Shown in pieces: positions 16,643 through 25,019 of a stretch of 29,148 bases of DNA. The stretch's first letter is position 1; every line of letters begins with the position of its first letter. The position numbers were made by a program, and so were the translations under genes. The notes below the pieces were generated by a model. That model was not told the origin of the DNA. It was given only the letters and a program-made list of their open reading frames with translations, and made no database searches. Origin of the DNA: Mucilaginibacter sp. (GTDB lineage: Bacteria; Bacteroidota; Bacteroidia; Sphingobacteriales; Sphingobacteriaceae); NCBI GenBank assembly GCA_028288315.1, contig JAQBNY010000275.1, forward strand, positions 1-29,148, read 5' to 3'.

Positions 16643-17377
16643 TTAGATCCTTTTATGCTCATCATACCCTTTTGACTCCATTGCTTTGGCAATGTTCACA
16701 ATGGCTTTTGCGTAAAGTAGGGGATTACTATCGCTGCTGATAATTATAGTTCCGTTTATACGTGTTGCCTTATCAAGCTCTGCTGATACTACATCTGATA
16801 ATACAATATTTAAATGCAGGTGTAATTTAGCAGTAAAGTCTGTAGTGCTATTTACTGTAATATTTTCTGCCTCAGCATTAAATGTGGCATCATCATTAAA
16901 ATCAAACTCAATAGGTACAATTGCACCGCCTGCAGTGGTAAACGTTCCTCTTAACTTTACAGGAATATCGGCAGTGGTTGATTTTGTAAATACAGCCCTT
17001 ATCTCAATTTCTTTATAAATACCGGTATCAATAGACGCGCTTATTAAACTTGGAGTTAAAGCAAACAGATCAACATTTGAGAGGTTTTTTGATTCGATCT
17101 CAATTTGTTTTCCATTCTTTTTAGCTTCTAATTTAAATTTGCTGATATTGACAATACCCGATGTCCAGCTGATGCTGCCTGCGGTTGCTGTGGTTGTGCT
17201 TGCTGCAATAATTCCTCCGCCATTATTGGTTGCAGAAATTGGCGAAATTGAATTATCTGCACTTAAAGCAAAAGAAACCTGTGAGGTTGAACTCGATGTG
17301 CTGTCCTTTTTGCATGATACCATTACCATGCTTACCATAATTACTGAAAGGCAGATCATTAAAATTGTTTTTTTCAT
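16643..17377 (-). CDS. DUF4382 domain-containing lipoprotein
   Basis: Protein of 244 aa from the ATG at 17375-17377; the longer frame adds an unlikely basic leader. The N-terminus is a lipoprotein signal ending in V-M-V-S-C22, followed by a low-complexity Ser/Thr linker. The rest matches the DUF4382 layout: an Ig-like beta-domain with SWTSGIVNISKFKLEAKKNGKQ, then IDTGIYKEIEIRAVFTK and a C-terminal TDFTAKLHLHLN strand. The function of DUF4382 is unknown; such proteins are usually surface or periplasmic. It is divergent from the NTF2-like gene and has its own strong terminator. Confidence 0.75.
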   Translation of the reverse strand: MKKTILMICLSVIMVSMVMVSCKKDSTSSSTSQVSFALSADNSISPISATNNGGGIIAASTTTATAGSISWTSGIVNISKFKLEAKKNGKQIEIESKNLSNVDLFALTPSLISASIDTGIYKEIEIRAVFTKSTTADIPVKLRGTFTTAGGAIVPIEFDFNDDATFNAEAENITVNSTTDFTAKLHLHLNIVLSDVVSAELDKATRINGTIIISSDSNPLLYAKAIVNIAKAMESKGYDEHKRI

Positions 17378-17489
17378 TATTTTAGGGGTTTGGGTTATTA
17401 TTGCTTTAATACGCTTGAATGACTTATAGGGTTGCCTATATATTATAAGTATTGTATGCAAATGTCTGAATACTAAAACTGAAGCCATA

Positions 17490-17497
17490 TATTTTTG
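17490..17497 (+). promoter_or_regulatory. Candidate -7 element of the NTF2-like gene
   Basis: TATTTTTG matches TAnnTTTG and lies 17 nt before the ATG. No TTG is found at the right distance for a -33 element. Confidence 0.35.
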
Positions 17498-17514
17498 AAT
17501 GATAAACAAATTTT

Positions 17515-17892
17515 ATGAAACTACGCGAGCAAATCATAAACCACTATATTAATGCCTACAACAATTTTGATGTTGATGGGATGGTAGCCAATATGGATCC
17601 ATTAATAAAATTTGAAAACATGAGTAATGGCAAGGTGAACATGACCTTAAACGGCTTACCGGCATTTATAGAACAGGCCGAACAGGCCAAAGCCATGTTT
17701 ATAAGCAGGCAGCAAACAATAAAAAGTTTTAAGCAAACAGCCAATCAAACTGAAATTGATATAGTTTATCACGCTGTTTTAGCCATTGACCTGCCAAATG
17801 GAATGAAGAAGGGCGACGAACTTAACCTTACCGGTAAATCAATATTTAAATTCGTGGGTGATAAAATCAGTGAACTAACTGATATTAGTTAG
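17515..17892 (+). CDS. Nuclear transport factor 2 / SnoaL-like family protein
   Basis: Protein of 125 aa in the NTF2-like superfamily: an N-terminal helix with HYINAYNNFDVDGMVANMDPLIKFEN, followed by curved beta-strands ending in GKSIFKFVGDKISEL. Members are small cone-shaped proteins that act as isomerases, cyclases or ligand-binding proteins; the pocket residues here give no clue to the substrate. It is a single gene; the stop codon (TAG at 17890-17892) is part of a perfect 12-bp hairpin that serves as its terminator. Confidence 0.8.
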   Translation: MKLREQIINHYINAYNNFDVDGMVANMDPLIKFENMSNGKVNMTLNGLPAFIEQAEQAKAMFISRQQTIKSFKQTANQTEIDIVYHAVLAIDLPNGMKKGDELNLTGKSIFKFVGDKISELTDIS

Positions 17893-17898
17893 TTCACT
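17869..17898 (+). terminator. Perfect 12-bp hairpin overlapping the NTF2-like stop codon
   Basis: AGTGAACTAACT/AGTTAGTTCACT with a GATATT loop. The stem encodes the last residues of the protein, so folding and translation termination are coupled. There is no strong T-run, so it may act as an mRNA-end stabiliser rather than a classical terminator. Confidence 0.6.
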
Positions 17899-18126
17899 GA
17901 TCTTAGATGTTGTATTAAGCTTATTTGCCGCCCGTATAAGTATTGCCGTTTATGCTCCAGCCATGGGCCATGCCTTGTTCTAAGCAATTCCAGATGATTG
18001 AGGTAATGCACCTAATTTTACCGTGAATTGGGTATGATTCAATTATCTTGGTAAATATATTTTCATATATGTAATGAATATTAATTATAGCCAAAACTTT
18101 AATCATGAAACAGGCTTTTATTACCA

Positions 18127-19062
18127 ATGGAAATACAAAATTGCAGAATCTGTGGCGACGTATTCACGGCCAAATTTGTTTTTAGAGAAATGATGTTTGG
18201 CATGAGAGATGAGTTTGGTTATGGCGAATGTTCAAACTGTGGCTGTATACAAATACTAGAGGTGCCACATGATATAGAAAAATATTACCCTGATTACTAC
18301 GTGTCCTTTACCCAGGAAGTACCTGAATTAAAAAGACTGCCATTTTTAAAACGAATAGCGAACGCCCAAAGGATAAAAAGAAAATATAAAAATTTGGACG
18401 ACCACACCCTGGAACTTTTAAAACCAATTGCTTTAGTGCCAGGCGCAAAAATACTTGATATTGGATGCGGACGGGGGGGCTTAATTTGTAACTTATTTAA
18501 TTTGGGGTTTGAGCATGTTACCGGCGTGGATAAGTTTATTAGCCAGCCAATTGATTATGGGCATAATGTAATGGTACTTAAAAAAGAGTTGTCAGAATTG
18601 CAATCTGATGCTTACGATTTATTAATAATGCACCATGTGTTAGAACATATTGATGACCAGGTTAATGAATTAAAAGAGTGTTTTAGATTATTAAAAAAAG
18701 GTGGAGTGCTTTTAGTGGCCATACCGGTTATAGGTACTGCCTGGGATATTTATAAAGAGAATTGGGTACAGTTAGATGCTCCAAGGCATTTTGTTCTGCA
18801 TACTATAAAAAGCATCAATATTCTGGCAGAAAAAACCGGGTTTAAAATAGGTCATACCGTTTTTGATTCAAACGCATTTCAGTTTTGGGGAAGCGAATTA
18901 TATAAAAAAGATATTCCGTTAACTTTACCTGATACGCATGAATGGTATCCCGTAGAGCGTGGATTTACAGCAGAGCAATTGTCAAAATTTGATGAAGAAG
19001 CGCGGGTTTTAAATGAAAATAAGAAGGGCGATGCTGCAAGATTTTATTTATATAAGAAATAA
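18127..19062 (+). CDS. Zinc-ribbon class I SAM-dependent methyltransferase
   Basis: Protein of 311 aa. An N-terminal zinc ribbon (C6-x2-C9 and C35-x2-C38) precedes a Rossmann methyltransferase core with motif I ILDIGCGRGG (109-118). The acidic motif MHHVLEHIDD and the post-motif KKGGVLLVAIP follow. This ribbon-plus-methyltransferase design is common in enzymes modifying sugars or glycan intermediates (C-methyltransferase-like), but the C-terminal domain here is short and no sugar locus adjoins it; the substrate is unknown. The flanking terminator at 19100-19145 separates it from the convergent SDR gene. Confidence 0.85.
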   Translation: MEIQNCRICGDVFTAKFVFREMMFGMRDEFGYGECSNCGCIQILEVPHDIEKYYPDYYVSFTQEVPELKRLPFLKRIANAQRIKRKYKNLDDHTLELLKPIALVPGAKILDIGCGRGGLICNLFNLGFEHVTGVDKFISQPIDYGHNVMVLKKELSELQSDAYDLLIMHHVLEHIDDQVNELKECFRLLKKGGVLLVAIPVIGTAWDIYKENWVQLDAPRHFVLHTIKSINILAEKTGFKIGHTVFDSNAFQFWGSELYKKDIPLTLPDTHEWYPVERGFTAEQLSKFDEEARVLNENKKGDAARFYLYKK

Positions 19063-19099
19063 CCACTCTCCAGCTAATAACCTAAAGGCATTTCATACA

Positions 19100-19145
19100 A
19101 ATAACTTAACAGCCTCTTAAAGATCTAAGAGGCTGTTAAGTTATT
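19100..19145. terminator. Bidirectional terminator with a 20-bp perfect stem
   Basis: AATAACTTAACAGCCTCTTA (19100-19119) pairs perfectly with 19126-19145 around a 6-nt loop, between the convergent methyltransferase and SDR genes. The stem is long for a terminator. Confidence 0.85.
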
Positions 19146-19160
19146 ATAAAAATGTTTATA

Positions 19161-20168
19161 TTATGGTTGCCCGCTACCTCCCGCGGCACCATATACTTGT
19201 CCTGTTGAAAAGCTTGCATCGTTGGCAGCTAGCTGTACATAAATTGAACCAAGTTCTGCTGGCTGGCCAGGCCTGCCCATAGGCGTTTGGCCCCCAAAGT
19301 TTTTAAGCTTTTCTTGAGTAGCCCCTCCGCTTACTTGCAACGGTGTCCAGATTGGCCCCGGTGCTACACCGTTAACCCGTATGCCTTTTGGTGCGAGTTG
19401 TTTTGCTAATGACTTAACATAGTTTGTTGTAGCCGCCTTAGTTTGTGCATAATCGTATAAATCTCCTGATGGGTCATAAGCTTGCTCAGATGTGGTTCCG
19501 ATTATTACTGACCCTGGTTGTAAGTGCGGCAGAGCAGCTTTAATGATCCAAAATGGCGCATAAATATTTGTCTTCATTGTCCAGTCAAATTGCTCTGTTG
19601 AAATATCAAGAATTGAAGCGTGGGTTTGTTGCCGGCCAGCGTTATTAACTACTATATCAAGGCCACCAAGGCCGCGCACAGCATCTGCTACCAAGCGCTG
19701 GCAAAATGCTTCATCCCGTAAATCTCCGGGAATAGCTACTGCCTTACGCCCTTCTGCCTTAATCAGCGCAATTACCTCTCGTGCATCCGGCTCTTCAGCC
19801 GGCAGGTAATTGATAGCTACATCTGCGCCTTCACGCGCATAAGCTATTGCAGCGGCTCGTCCCATGCCAGAATCGCCTCCTGTAATCAAAGCCCTCCTGC
19901 CCTTTAAACGGCCAGATCCTTTGTAACTGGTTTCGCCATGATCAGGCCGTGGATCCATTTGGCCGGCTAAACCAGGCCACGGTTGAGATTGGCCTTTAAA
20001 TGGAGGTTTTGGATATTTTGAAGTAGGATCTTGCAGATCTGGTGGTGCTGTAAGTTCAGTGTGCAGCACTTCGGCAGTAGCAAAGGCCGGTGCAACGGTT
20101 ACCGTAGCTATGGTGGCGCCTAATCCGCTGATAACTTTCCGTCTGCTTATTTTATTTTCTTCATTCAT
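19161..20168 (-). CDS. SDR family oxidoreductase with twin-arginine signal
   Basis: Protein of 335 aa. The first 33 residues form a Tat signal (S-R-R-K-V-I at residues 8-13, then a hydrophobic stretch ending AFATA), so the folded enzyme with its cofactor is probably exported to the periplasm. A proline-rich spacer (41-80) leads into a short-chain dehydrogenase domain. It has the nucleotide loop TGGDSGMG (96-103), NNAG (175-178), catalytic Ser227, and Tyr240-x3-Lys244. It belongs to the YghA/YhdF-like branch (GSGRLKGRRALITGG). The substrate is unknown. It is monocistronic, with a strong terminator at 19100-19145, and divergent from the ArsR gene. Confidence 0.9.
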   Translation of the reverse strand: MNEENKISRRKVISGLGATIATVTVAPAFATAEVLHTELTAPPDLQDPTSKYPKPPFKGQSQPWPGLAGQMDPRPDHGETSYKGSGRLKGRRALITGGDSGMGRAAAIAYAREGADVAINYLPAEEPDAREVIALIKAEGRKAVAIPGDLRDEAFCQRLVADAVRGLGGLDIVVNNAGRQQTHASILDISTEQFDWTMKTNIYAPFWIIKAALPHLQPGSVIIGTTSEQAYDPSGDLYDYAQTKAATTNYVKSLAKQLAPKGIRVNGVAPGPIWTPLQVSGGATQEKLKNFGGQTPMGRPGQPAELGSIYVQLAANDASFSTGQVYGAAGGSGQP

Positions 20169-20297
20169 AACAATTAAAAGCTTTAAATTTTACTTATTAA
20201 ATAACCCTTATTTCTAATAATTGGTTTTAATTGGTAATTAAAAAAGTTTCCATACAATGTGTTAATGCCAGCTAATACTAAAATTAATATAAAAAAA

Positions 20298-20329
20298 TTT
20301 GCGCAATCGATTGGTTGCTTTTATATTTG
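20298..20329 (+). promoter_or_regulatory. Bacteroidota promoter of the ArsR/SRPBCC operon
   Basis: TTTG (-33, 20298-20301), 20 nt, then TATATTTG (-7, 20322-20329), a full match to consensus and spacing. The predicted start of transcription is only about 10-15 nt before the ATG. Confidence 0.75.
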
Positions 20330-20350
20330 CAATCAAACGATTGCAAATAT
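20304..20350. promoter_or_regulatory. ArsR-type operator covering promoter and start codon
   Basis: A perfect 12-bp inverted repeat ATATTTGCAATC-AAAC-GATTGCAAATAT (20323-20334 and 20339-20350) overlaps the -7 element and ends in the ATG. A second CAATCGATTG palindrome (20304-20313) lies between -33 and -7. Together there are four CAATC/GATTG half-sites. The position predicts autorepression by the encoded regulator. Confidence 0.75.
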
Positions 20351-20657
20351 GAGACGAGACGTATTTCAGGCTATTGCCGATCCTACCCGCAGAGCCATAT
20401 TAAGTTTATTGGCCCTGCACGCAATGACGCCTAATGCCATTGCGGAACATTTTGACAGTAGCAGACAAGCTATTTCAAAACACATTAAAATACTTACCGA
20501 ATGCCAGCTGGTAAAGCAGGAACAAAGTGGTCGGGAGATACATTATCATTTCAACTCTCAAAAAATGAAAGAGGTGGATACCTGGATGGAACAATTCCGC
20601 GCCATATGGGAAAATCGCTTTAATCAACTGGATAGTTTGCTAAAGAACCATAAATAA
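20349..20657 (+). CDS. ArsR-type winged-helix transcriptional regulator
   Basis: Protein of 102 aa from the ATG at 20349-20351. The longer frame would translate through the promoter and operator, so it is rejected. Seen: RRDVFQAIADPTRRAILSLL (dimer helix and start of the wHTH), then recognition-helix region SSRQAISKHIKILTECQLV and the wing QSGREIHYHF. There is no metal-binding CxC motif, so it is a non-metal ArsR subtype of the kind paired with SRPBCC proteins. The gap to the next gene is 7 nt, one operon. Autoregulation is predicted from the operator at 20304-20350. Confidence 0.9.
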   Translation: MRRDVFQAIADPTRRAILSLLALHAMTPNAIAEHFDSSRQAISKHIKILTECQLVKQEQSGREIHYHFNSQKMKEVDTWMEQFRAIWENRFNQLDSLLKNHK

Positions 20658-20664
20658 AAAAATC

Positions 20665-21162
20665 ATGATAACTAAAAGAGAAGCGGTCTTTTCAAAAGAC
20701 CTCGAAAACAAAAAACTTACCATTGTAAGAGCATTTGATGCATCATTAGAGCGTGTGTGGAAGGCCTGGACAGAAAGTGAGATACTTGATCAATGGTGGG
20801 CACCTAAACCTTACAAGGCAGAAACAAAATCAATGGATTTTAAAGAAGGTGGTTTTTGGCTGTACTGTATGGTAGGACCCGAAGGTTACAGAGCATGGTG
20901 TATAGAAAATTTTAAAACAATTCAATTTCTTAAGCGCATTACCAATACTGTTTCATTTTGCGATGAGCAAGGCAATCAAAACAGTGATTTTCCTGTGATG
21001 AGCTGGAAAAAGGAATTTAATGAAACGGGTAACGATACAACAGTAAATATCGAGATCACTTTTGATAAGGAGGCTGATATGGAAACGATCATAAAAATGG
21101 GCTTCCAGGAAGGCTTTACAGCGGGTTTGGATAATCTGGATGATTATTTAAGCACACAATAA
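20665..21162 (+). CDS. SRPBCC / AHSA1-like domain protein
   Basis: Protein of 165 aa of the Aha1/START-like superfamily: the opening segment IVRAFDASLERVWKAWTESEILDQWW with the WWAP motif, then GGFWLYCMVGPEG and the C-terminal helix GFQEGFTAGLDNLDDYL. These form a hydrophobic ligand pocket. Partnership with an ArsR-type regulator in one transcript is a frequent arrangement, and the pair is thought to respond to or handle a small hydrophobic molecule; the ligand is unknown. A 14-bp terminator hairpin follows. Confidence 0.9.
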   Translation: MITKREAVFSKDLENKKLTIVRAFDASLERVWKAWTESEILDQWWAPKPYKAETKSMDFKEGGFWLYCMVGPEGYRAWCIENFKTIQFLKRITNTVSFCDEQGNQNSDFPVMSWKKEFNETGNDTTVNIEITFDKEADMETIIKMGFQEGFTAGLDNLDDYLSTQ

Positions 21163-21217
21163 ATAAAGCTTATAATAGGCGTTACTGTTGCATCACTATT
21201 TATAAAACGCCTCCTAA

Positions 21218-21250
21218 CAAAGCCTCTAATCCAAAAGATTAGAGGCTTTG
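21218..21250. terminator. Terminator of the ArsR/SRPBCC operon
   Basis: Perfect 14-bp stem CAAAGCCTCTAATC/GATTAGAGGCTTTG with a CAAAA loop, then TATTTTA. The remainder of the gap to 21454 holds no ORF, and no clear promoter was found. Confidence 0.85.
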
Positions 21251-21454
21251 TATTTTACTTCGGCCGAACAAAAGTTATATATATTAAAACTGCCATTAAT
21301 CTATGCTGTGCAAATTGTGTAAATATGGTATACATAATTTTATAAAATACTCACAACGAGTATGACATGGATATTTTTTATTAATTAATCATCTATATTA
21401 GAGTGTTTTAAGTGAGTCTGCAACCAAATAACCATTAATTTTAATAGAATAAAT

Positions 21455-22483
21455 ATGAAAACAAACTGGCCTTTAAACTCAGTAGTGCTGGCATTGGTGC
21501 TGGTTATAGGCGCAGTTTCTTGTTGGGAGGTTTTCCTCCGGAATAAAAGAGTAAGACCCGATTTTGATGATGGGCCGGAATTATGGGCGGATAAACGTGG
21601 TATGGTTTACCAACCATCAAATAAAGCCACCGTTTTTATAGGCTCTTCACGTATTAAGTATGACCTTGATATTGATACATGGCAAAGCATCACAGGCACC
21701 CATGCTATACAATTAGCAATTGTTGGTTCATCGCCACGTACCATGCTAAAAGACCTGGCCAATGACACCAATTTTAAAGGGAAATTGTTAGTGGATGTTA
21801 CCGAAGTGCTTTTCTTTAATCAGTCGCCCGGGGTATCACAAACACCGGATGAGGCAATCAATTACTATCATAAACGTACTCCCGCCCAAAAAGCAAGCTT
21901 CGAAATAGATAAATTGATTGAACCCAGACTTGTTATGCTTAATAGGGACTTTTACTCTCTTAACGGCTTGTTAGACCATTTGCATATACCTAATCGGCGT
22001 GGAGTGATTGTTGCCGGGCTTGACTTCCCTATTGGTTTTGCAGAAACGTTTTATAACAGGCAAACAAAAATGACAAATACATTTTTACGCGATACTACCC
22101 GGATAAATAAAGTAAGGAGGATATGGGCATCTATACCAAAACGTAATTCAGCACCTCCCGTTACTGGTAAAGCGCTGGATTCTATTTTACTATCTGTAAA
22201 GCATGATGTTAATAGAATAAGGGACAGGGGCGGGGAAGTTGTGTTTTTACGGACCCCATCAAGCGGGCCTTTTTTAATGCGCGAAAACAAGGGCTATCCG
22301 AGGGGCAAATATTGGAACAAATTATTGGCTGTTACCCAATGCAAAGGCATACATTTTAGCGACTATGCTGCTTTAAATAATTTGGTGTGCCCGGAATTTT
22401 CCCATCTAAAACGGCATGATGCCGTGATATATACAAAGGGCATTATTGATATTCTTAAAAAAGAAACCGACTGGAAATTATAA
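21455..22483 (+). CDS. SGNH-like protein paired with an MBOAT acyltransferase
   Basis: Protein of 342 aa with an N-terminal signal-anchor (residues 7-27), so the body is probably periplasmic. G63-S-S-R66 opens the fold like the GDS/GxSR block of SGNH hydrolases and AlgJ/AlgX/DltD-type acetyl-transfer partners. E314-F-S-H317 near the C-terminus resembles the D-x-x-H block but has Glu instead of Asp. It precedes the MBOAT gene by 43 bp, the standard pairing for O-acylation of an exported polysaccharide. Function is inferred from context; a sequence-level family name was not recognised. The Glu for Asp change may mean altered or lost activity. Confidence 0.6.
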   Translation: MKTNWPLNSVVLALVLVIGAVSCWEVFLRNKRVRPDFDDGPELWADKRGMVYQPSNKATVFIGSSRIKYDLDIDTWQSITGTHAIQLAIVGSSPRTMLKDLANDTNFKGKLLVDVTEVLFFNQSPGVSQTPDEAINYYHKRTPAQKASFEIDKLIEPRLVMLNRDFYSLNGLLDHLHIPNRRGVIVAGLDFPIGFAETFYNRQTKMTNTFLRDTTRINKVRRIWASIPKRNSAPPVTGKALDSILLSVKHDVNRIRDRGGEVVFLRTPSSGPFLMRENKGYPRGKYWNKLLAVTQCKGIHFSDYAALNNLVCPEFSHLKRHDAVIYTKGIIDILKKETDWKL

Positions 22484-22526
22484 TTTCTTCCTGTGTAATA
22501 TTAGTTAAATATAAACCCATTTTGCC

Positions 22527-24008
22527 ATGGTTTTTAATTCCTATACCTTCGTTGCATTTTTCATAATAATGCTTATCCTTCATAACCTGCCATTTTCATG
22601 GAAGGTTAAAAAAATTAACCTGCTATTGGCAAGTTATATATTTTATGCTGCCTGGAATCCGCCTTTTATTCTGCTGCTTTGGCTTTCAACAATAATAGAT
22701 TTTTTTGTTGGAAAGGCATTGTATGTACAAACTAATAAACATAAAAGATGGGTACTATTAGTAGTCAGCCTAATTGGTAACCTGGGCATGTTGTGCTTTT
22801 TTAAATACGGAAGCTTTTTGCTGGAGAATTTTGTAATGGTATGTAATGCATTAGGAATTGATTATCACCCGGCTAAACCAAACATTATTTTACCTGCCGG
22901 TATTTCATTTTATACATTTACTACGCTTTGCTATACAGTGGATATGTATAAGCGTAAAAGTAAACCGGTTAAATCATTACTTGATTTTTCTTTATTTGTC
23001 ACTTTTTTTCCGCATCTGGTTGCCGGTCCTATTGTTCGCCCGCCGCAATTAGTGCCTCAATTTGAATCGCCCCGTAAAGCCAGTAAGCAACAGTTGGCAA
23101 ATGGCCTTTTGTTATTAACCCTAGGCTTGTTCATGAAAGTGGTATTGGCAGATACACTCCTGTCGGCAACGGCAGATGCTGTATTTGGTCACAACGGCAA
23201 ACTGGGGTTCCTTGATGCCTGGGCAGGCGTGCTTGCATTTTCAGGCCAGATATTTTTTGATTTTGCCGGATATTCTACAGCCGCAATAGGCGTAGCTTTA
23301 TGCCTTGGATTTGTGTTACCTCAAAACTTTTTATATCCCTATGCCGCTATCGGATTTTCTGACTTTTGGCGCAGATGGCATATCACATTATCATCATGGC
23401 TGCGCGATTATCTTTACATCCCTTTAGGCGGCAACCGTGAAGGGAATTTTAAAACCTATATAAACATAATGATAACAATGCTAATAGGTGGGTTGTGGCA
23501 TGGTGCTCATTGGACTTTTGTGGCCTGGGGTGGCTTACATGGCTTATATTTATGTGCAGAAAAGGCTATGGATTATAAAAGGCCTAAGCCATCGCCTATA
23601 ATTGGCAGCGCTCCTGAGCCAGTAATTTCTACAGCTTCAATAATTCCAGAGTTGCCCGTTAAAAAACTTAACGGTGATTTTTTAAAAGCATTACTTACAT
23701 TTTTGCTTATTTGTATTACCTGGGTGTTTTTCCGTTCGGCTAGCTTTGCAGATGCATGGCAGTTATTGAGGGCAATGTTTGCAAGGCAAGGAGCCACTGT
23801 TCCTTTATTAACTACCATAGCTATTATTAAAGTAGGAATAGTAGTTTCACTAATGCTCATTTTTCATTGGATAATGCGAGACACAACCGTTTTAAAAGTT
23901 GCAGGGAAAATACCCGCATGGGGTGTTGGCATTATTTGGTCGCTTATGCTGGTATTGATTATTTTAAGCCAGGAGTCAAGTAAATCCTTTATATATTTTC
24001 AATTTTAA
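22527..24008 (+). CDS. MBOAT family O-acyltransferase
   Basis: Protein of 493 aa, polytopic (about 10-12 hydrophobic helices). Conserved MBOAT features: VAGPIVRP near residue 165, DFWRRWHITLSSWLRDYLYIP (His285) and the catalytic His325 in GGLWHGAHW. This matches AlgI/DltB-like enzymes that move an acyl group across the membrane for transfer to a polysaccharide or teichoic-type polymer by a periplasmic partner, here presumably the SGNH-like protein just upstream. A cytoplasmic insert (about residues 350-380, Pro/Glu-rich) follows the catalytic region. A bulged hairpin at 24038-24063 probably ends the transcript. Confidence 0.9.
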   Translation: MVFNSYTFVAFFIIMLILHNLPFSWKVKKINLLLASYIFYAAWNPPFILLLWLSTIIDFFVGKALYVQTNKHKRWVLLVVSLIGNLGMLCFFKYGSFLLENFVMVCNALGIDYHPAKPNIILPAGISFYTFTTLCYTVDMYKRKSKPVKSLLDFSLFVTFFPHLVAGPIVRPPQLVPQFESPRKASKQQLANGLLLLTLGLFMKVVLADTLLSATADAVFGHNGKLGFLDAWAGVLAFSGQIFFDFAGYSTAAIGVALCLGFVLPQNFLYPYAAIGFSDFWRRWHITLSSWLRDYLYIPLGGNREGNFKTYINIMITMLIGGLWHGAHWTFVAWGGLHGLYLCAEKAMDYKRPKPSPIIGSAPEPVISTASIIPELPVKKLNGDFLKALLTFLLICITWVFFRSASFADAWQLLRAMFARQGATVPLLTTIAIIKVGIVVSLMLIFHWIMRDTTVLKVAGKIPAWGVGIIWSLMLVLIILSQESSKSFIYFQF

Positions 24009-24037
24009 TATAAAATAAGGTTTATAGTTGATAGTAT

Positions 24038-24063
24038 AGCCTTTCAGATTTTTTCTGAGAGCT
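24038..24063 (+). terminator. Probable terminator of the SGNH/MBOAT operon
   Basis: AGCCTTTCAGA pairs with TCTGAGAGCT with one bulge and one G-U pair, around a T-rich loop. A T-rich tail follows. The 13-nt left arm recurs at 26436-26448. Confidence 0.5.
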
Positions 24064-24163
24064 TTTCATTTTTACTCAAGTAGCCATAATACTATTAAAC
24101 TTGAACCATTATTTGAAGTGCATTAAATTGATAATCAGAATAGTAATGTTAATTATGGCTATT

Positions 24164-24171
24164 TAACTTTG
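24164..24171 (+). promoter_or_regulatory. Candidate -7 element of the DUF4386 gene
   Basis: TAACTTTG matches TAnnTTTG, 50 nt before the ATG. No -33 element is seen at the usual distance. Confidence 0.35.
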
Positions 24172-24221
24172 TAACAATCTCAGATTGCAATTGTCATAAG
24201 TTAAGCTAATAAATCTAAAGA

Positions 24222-24977
24222 ATGGACTCAAATCATGCTGTTGAAACTTCACCGCAAGTTTATGCACGCATAGGCGGGGCAATTTATTTGATAATAATAG
24301 CCGCCGGTATATTTGGTGAGTTGTTTGTTAGGGGCAAACTTATTGTGTCGGGCAATGGTGCAGCCACAGCCAGTAATATTATGGCCCATGAACTGCTATG
24401 GCGCATGGGTATTGCCTGCGACCTATTAATGCATTTATGCGATGTACCTTTAATGCTGATATTTTATGTTTTGCTCAGGCCCGTAAATAGAAATCTTGCT
24501 TTACTTGCCTTGCTTTTCAATTTAGTGCAAACCGCTGTTTTGGTGGCCAACAAGCTAAATCTTTTGACAACATTGTTTTTAAGTGATGGTACCTATAACT
24601 TAAAAGCAATTGAACCGCATCAATTGCAAGCTCTGGCTTATGTTTATGCCCGGGTGCATGGCTACGGTTTTAGCGTTGGCCTTATGTTTTTTGGTTGTAC
24701 GTGCCTTGTTTTAGGGTATTTAATTTTTAAATCGGGCTATTTACCTAAAATTCTGGGCGCTCTAATGCAGATAGCCGGCTTGTGCTACCTAACTAATAGC
24801 TTTGTACTTATTATTACCCCCGCATTTGAGAATATTATATTTCCTGTCATTCTGGTTCCTCCTTTTATTGCCGAATTATCACTTTGCTTGTGGCTGCTGG
24901 TTAAAGGAGTGAATTTAACAAAGTGGAACAAACAAGCAGGCATAGTGCCGGGTAGAGAGGTCTCTGCAAAAATTTAA
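24222..24977 (+). CDS. DUF4386 domain-containing membrane protein
   Basis: Protein of 251 aa with six or so hydrophobic helices. The opening RIGGAIYLIIIAAGIFGELFVRGKL and the middle MHLCDVPLMLIFYVLLRPVNRNLALLALLFNL match DUF4386 as commonly seen in Bacteroidota. The function is unknown; it is probably an inner-membrane protein. It stands alone, 42 bp from the convergent truncated surface-protein gene. Confidence 0.85.
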   Translation: MDSNHAVETSPQVYARIGGAIYLIIIAAGIFGELFVRGKLIVSGNGAATASNIMAHELLWRMGIACDLLMHLCDVPLMLIFYVLLRPVNRNLALLALLFNLVQTAVLVANKLNLLTTLFLSDGTYNLKAIEPHQLQALAYVYARVHGYGFSVGLMFFGCTCLVLGYLIFKSGYLPKILGALMQIAGLCYLTNSFVLIITPAFENIIFPVILVPPFIAELSLCLWLLVKGVNLTKWNKQAGIVPGREVSAKI

Positions 24978-25019
24978 GAATTGCAACTGAAGCCATATAA
25001 AATGGAACACCTGCGTTTA

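Noticed and set aside
17478..17492. 15-nt match AACTGAAGCCATATA at 17478-17492 and again near 24985-24999
   Set aside because: A single 15-nt match between two AT-rich intergenic spots can arise by chance and no larger shared structure was found.
17921..18127. 68-aa minus-strand open frame between the NTF2-like and methyltransferase genes
   Set aside because: Its end (EQGMAHGWSINGNTYTGGK) looks protein-like and could be a gene remnant, but no family or start could be supported.
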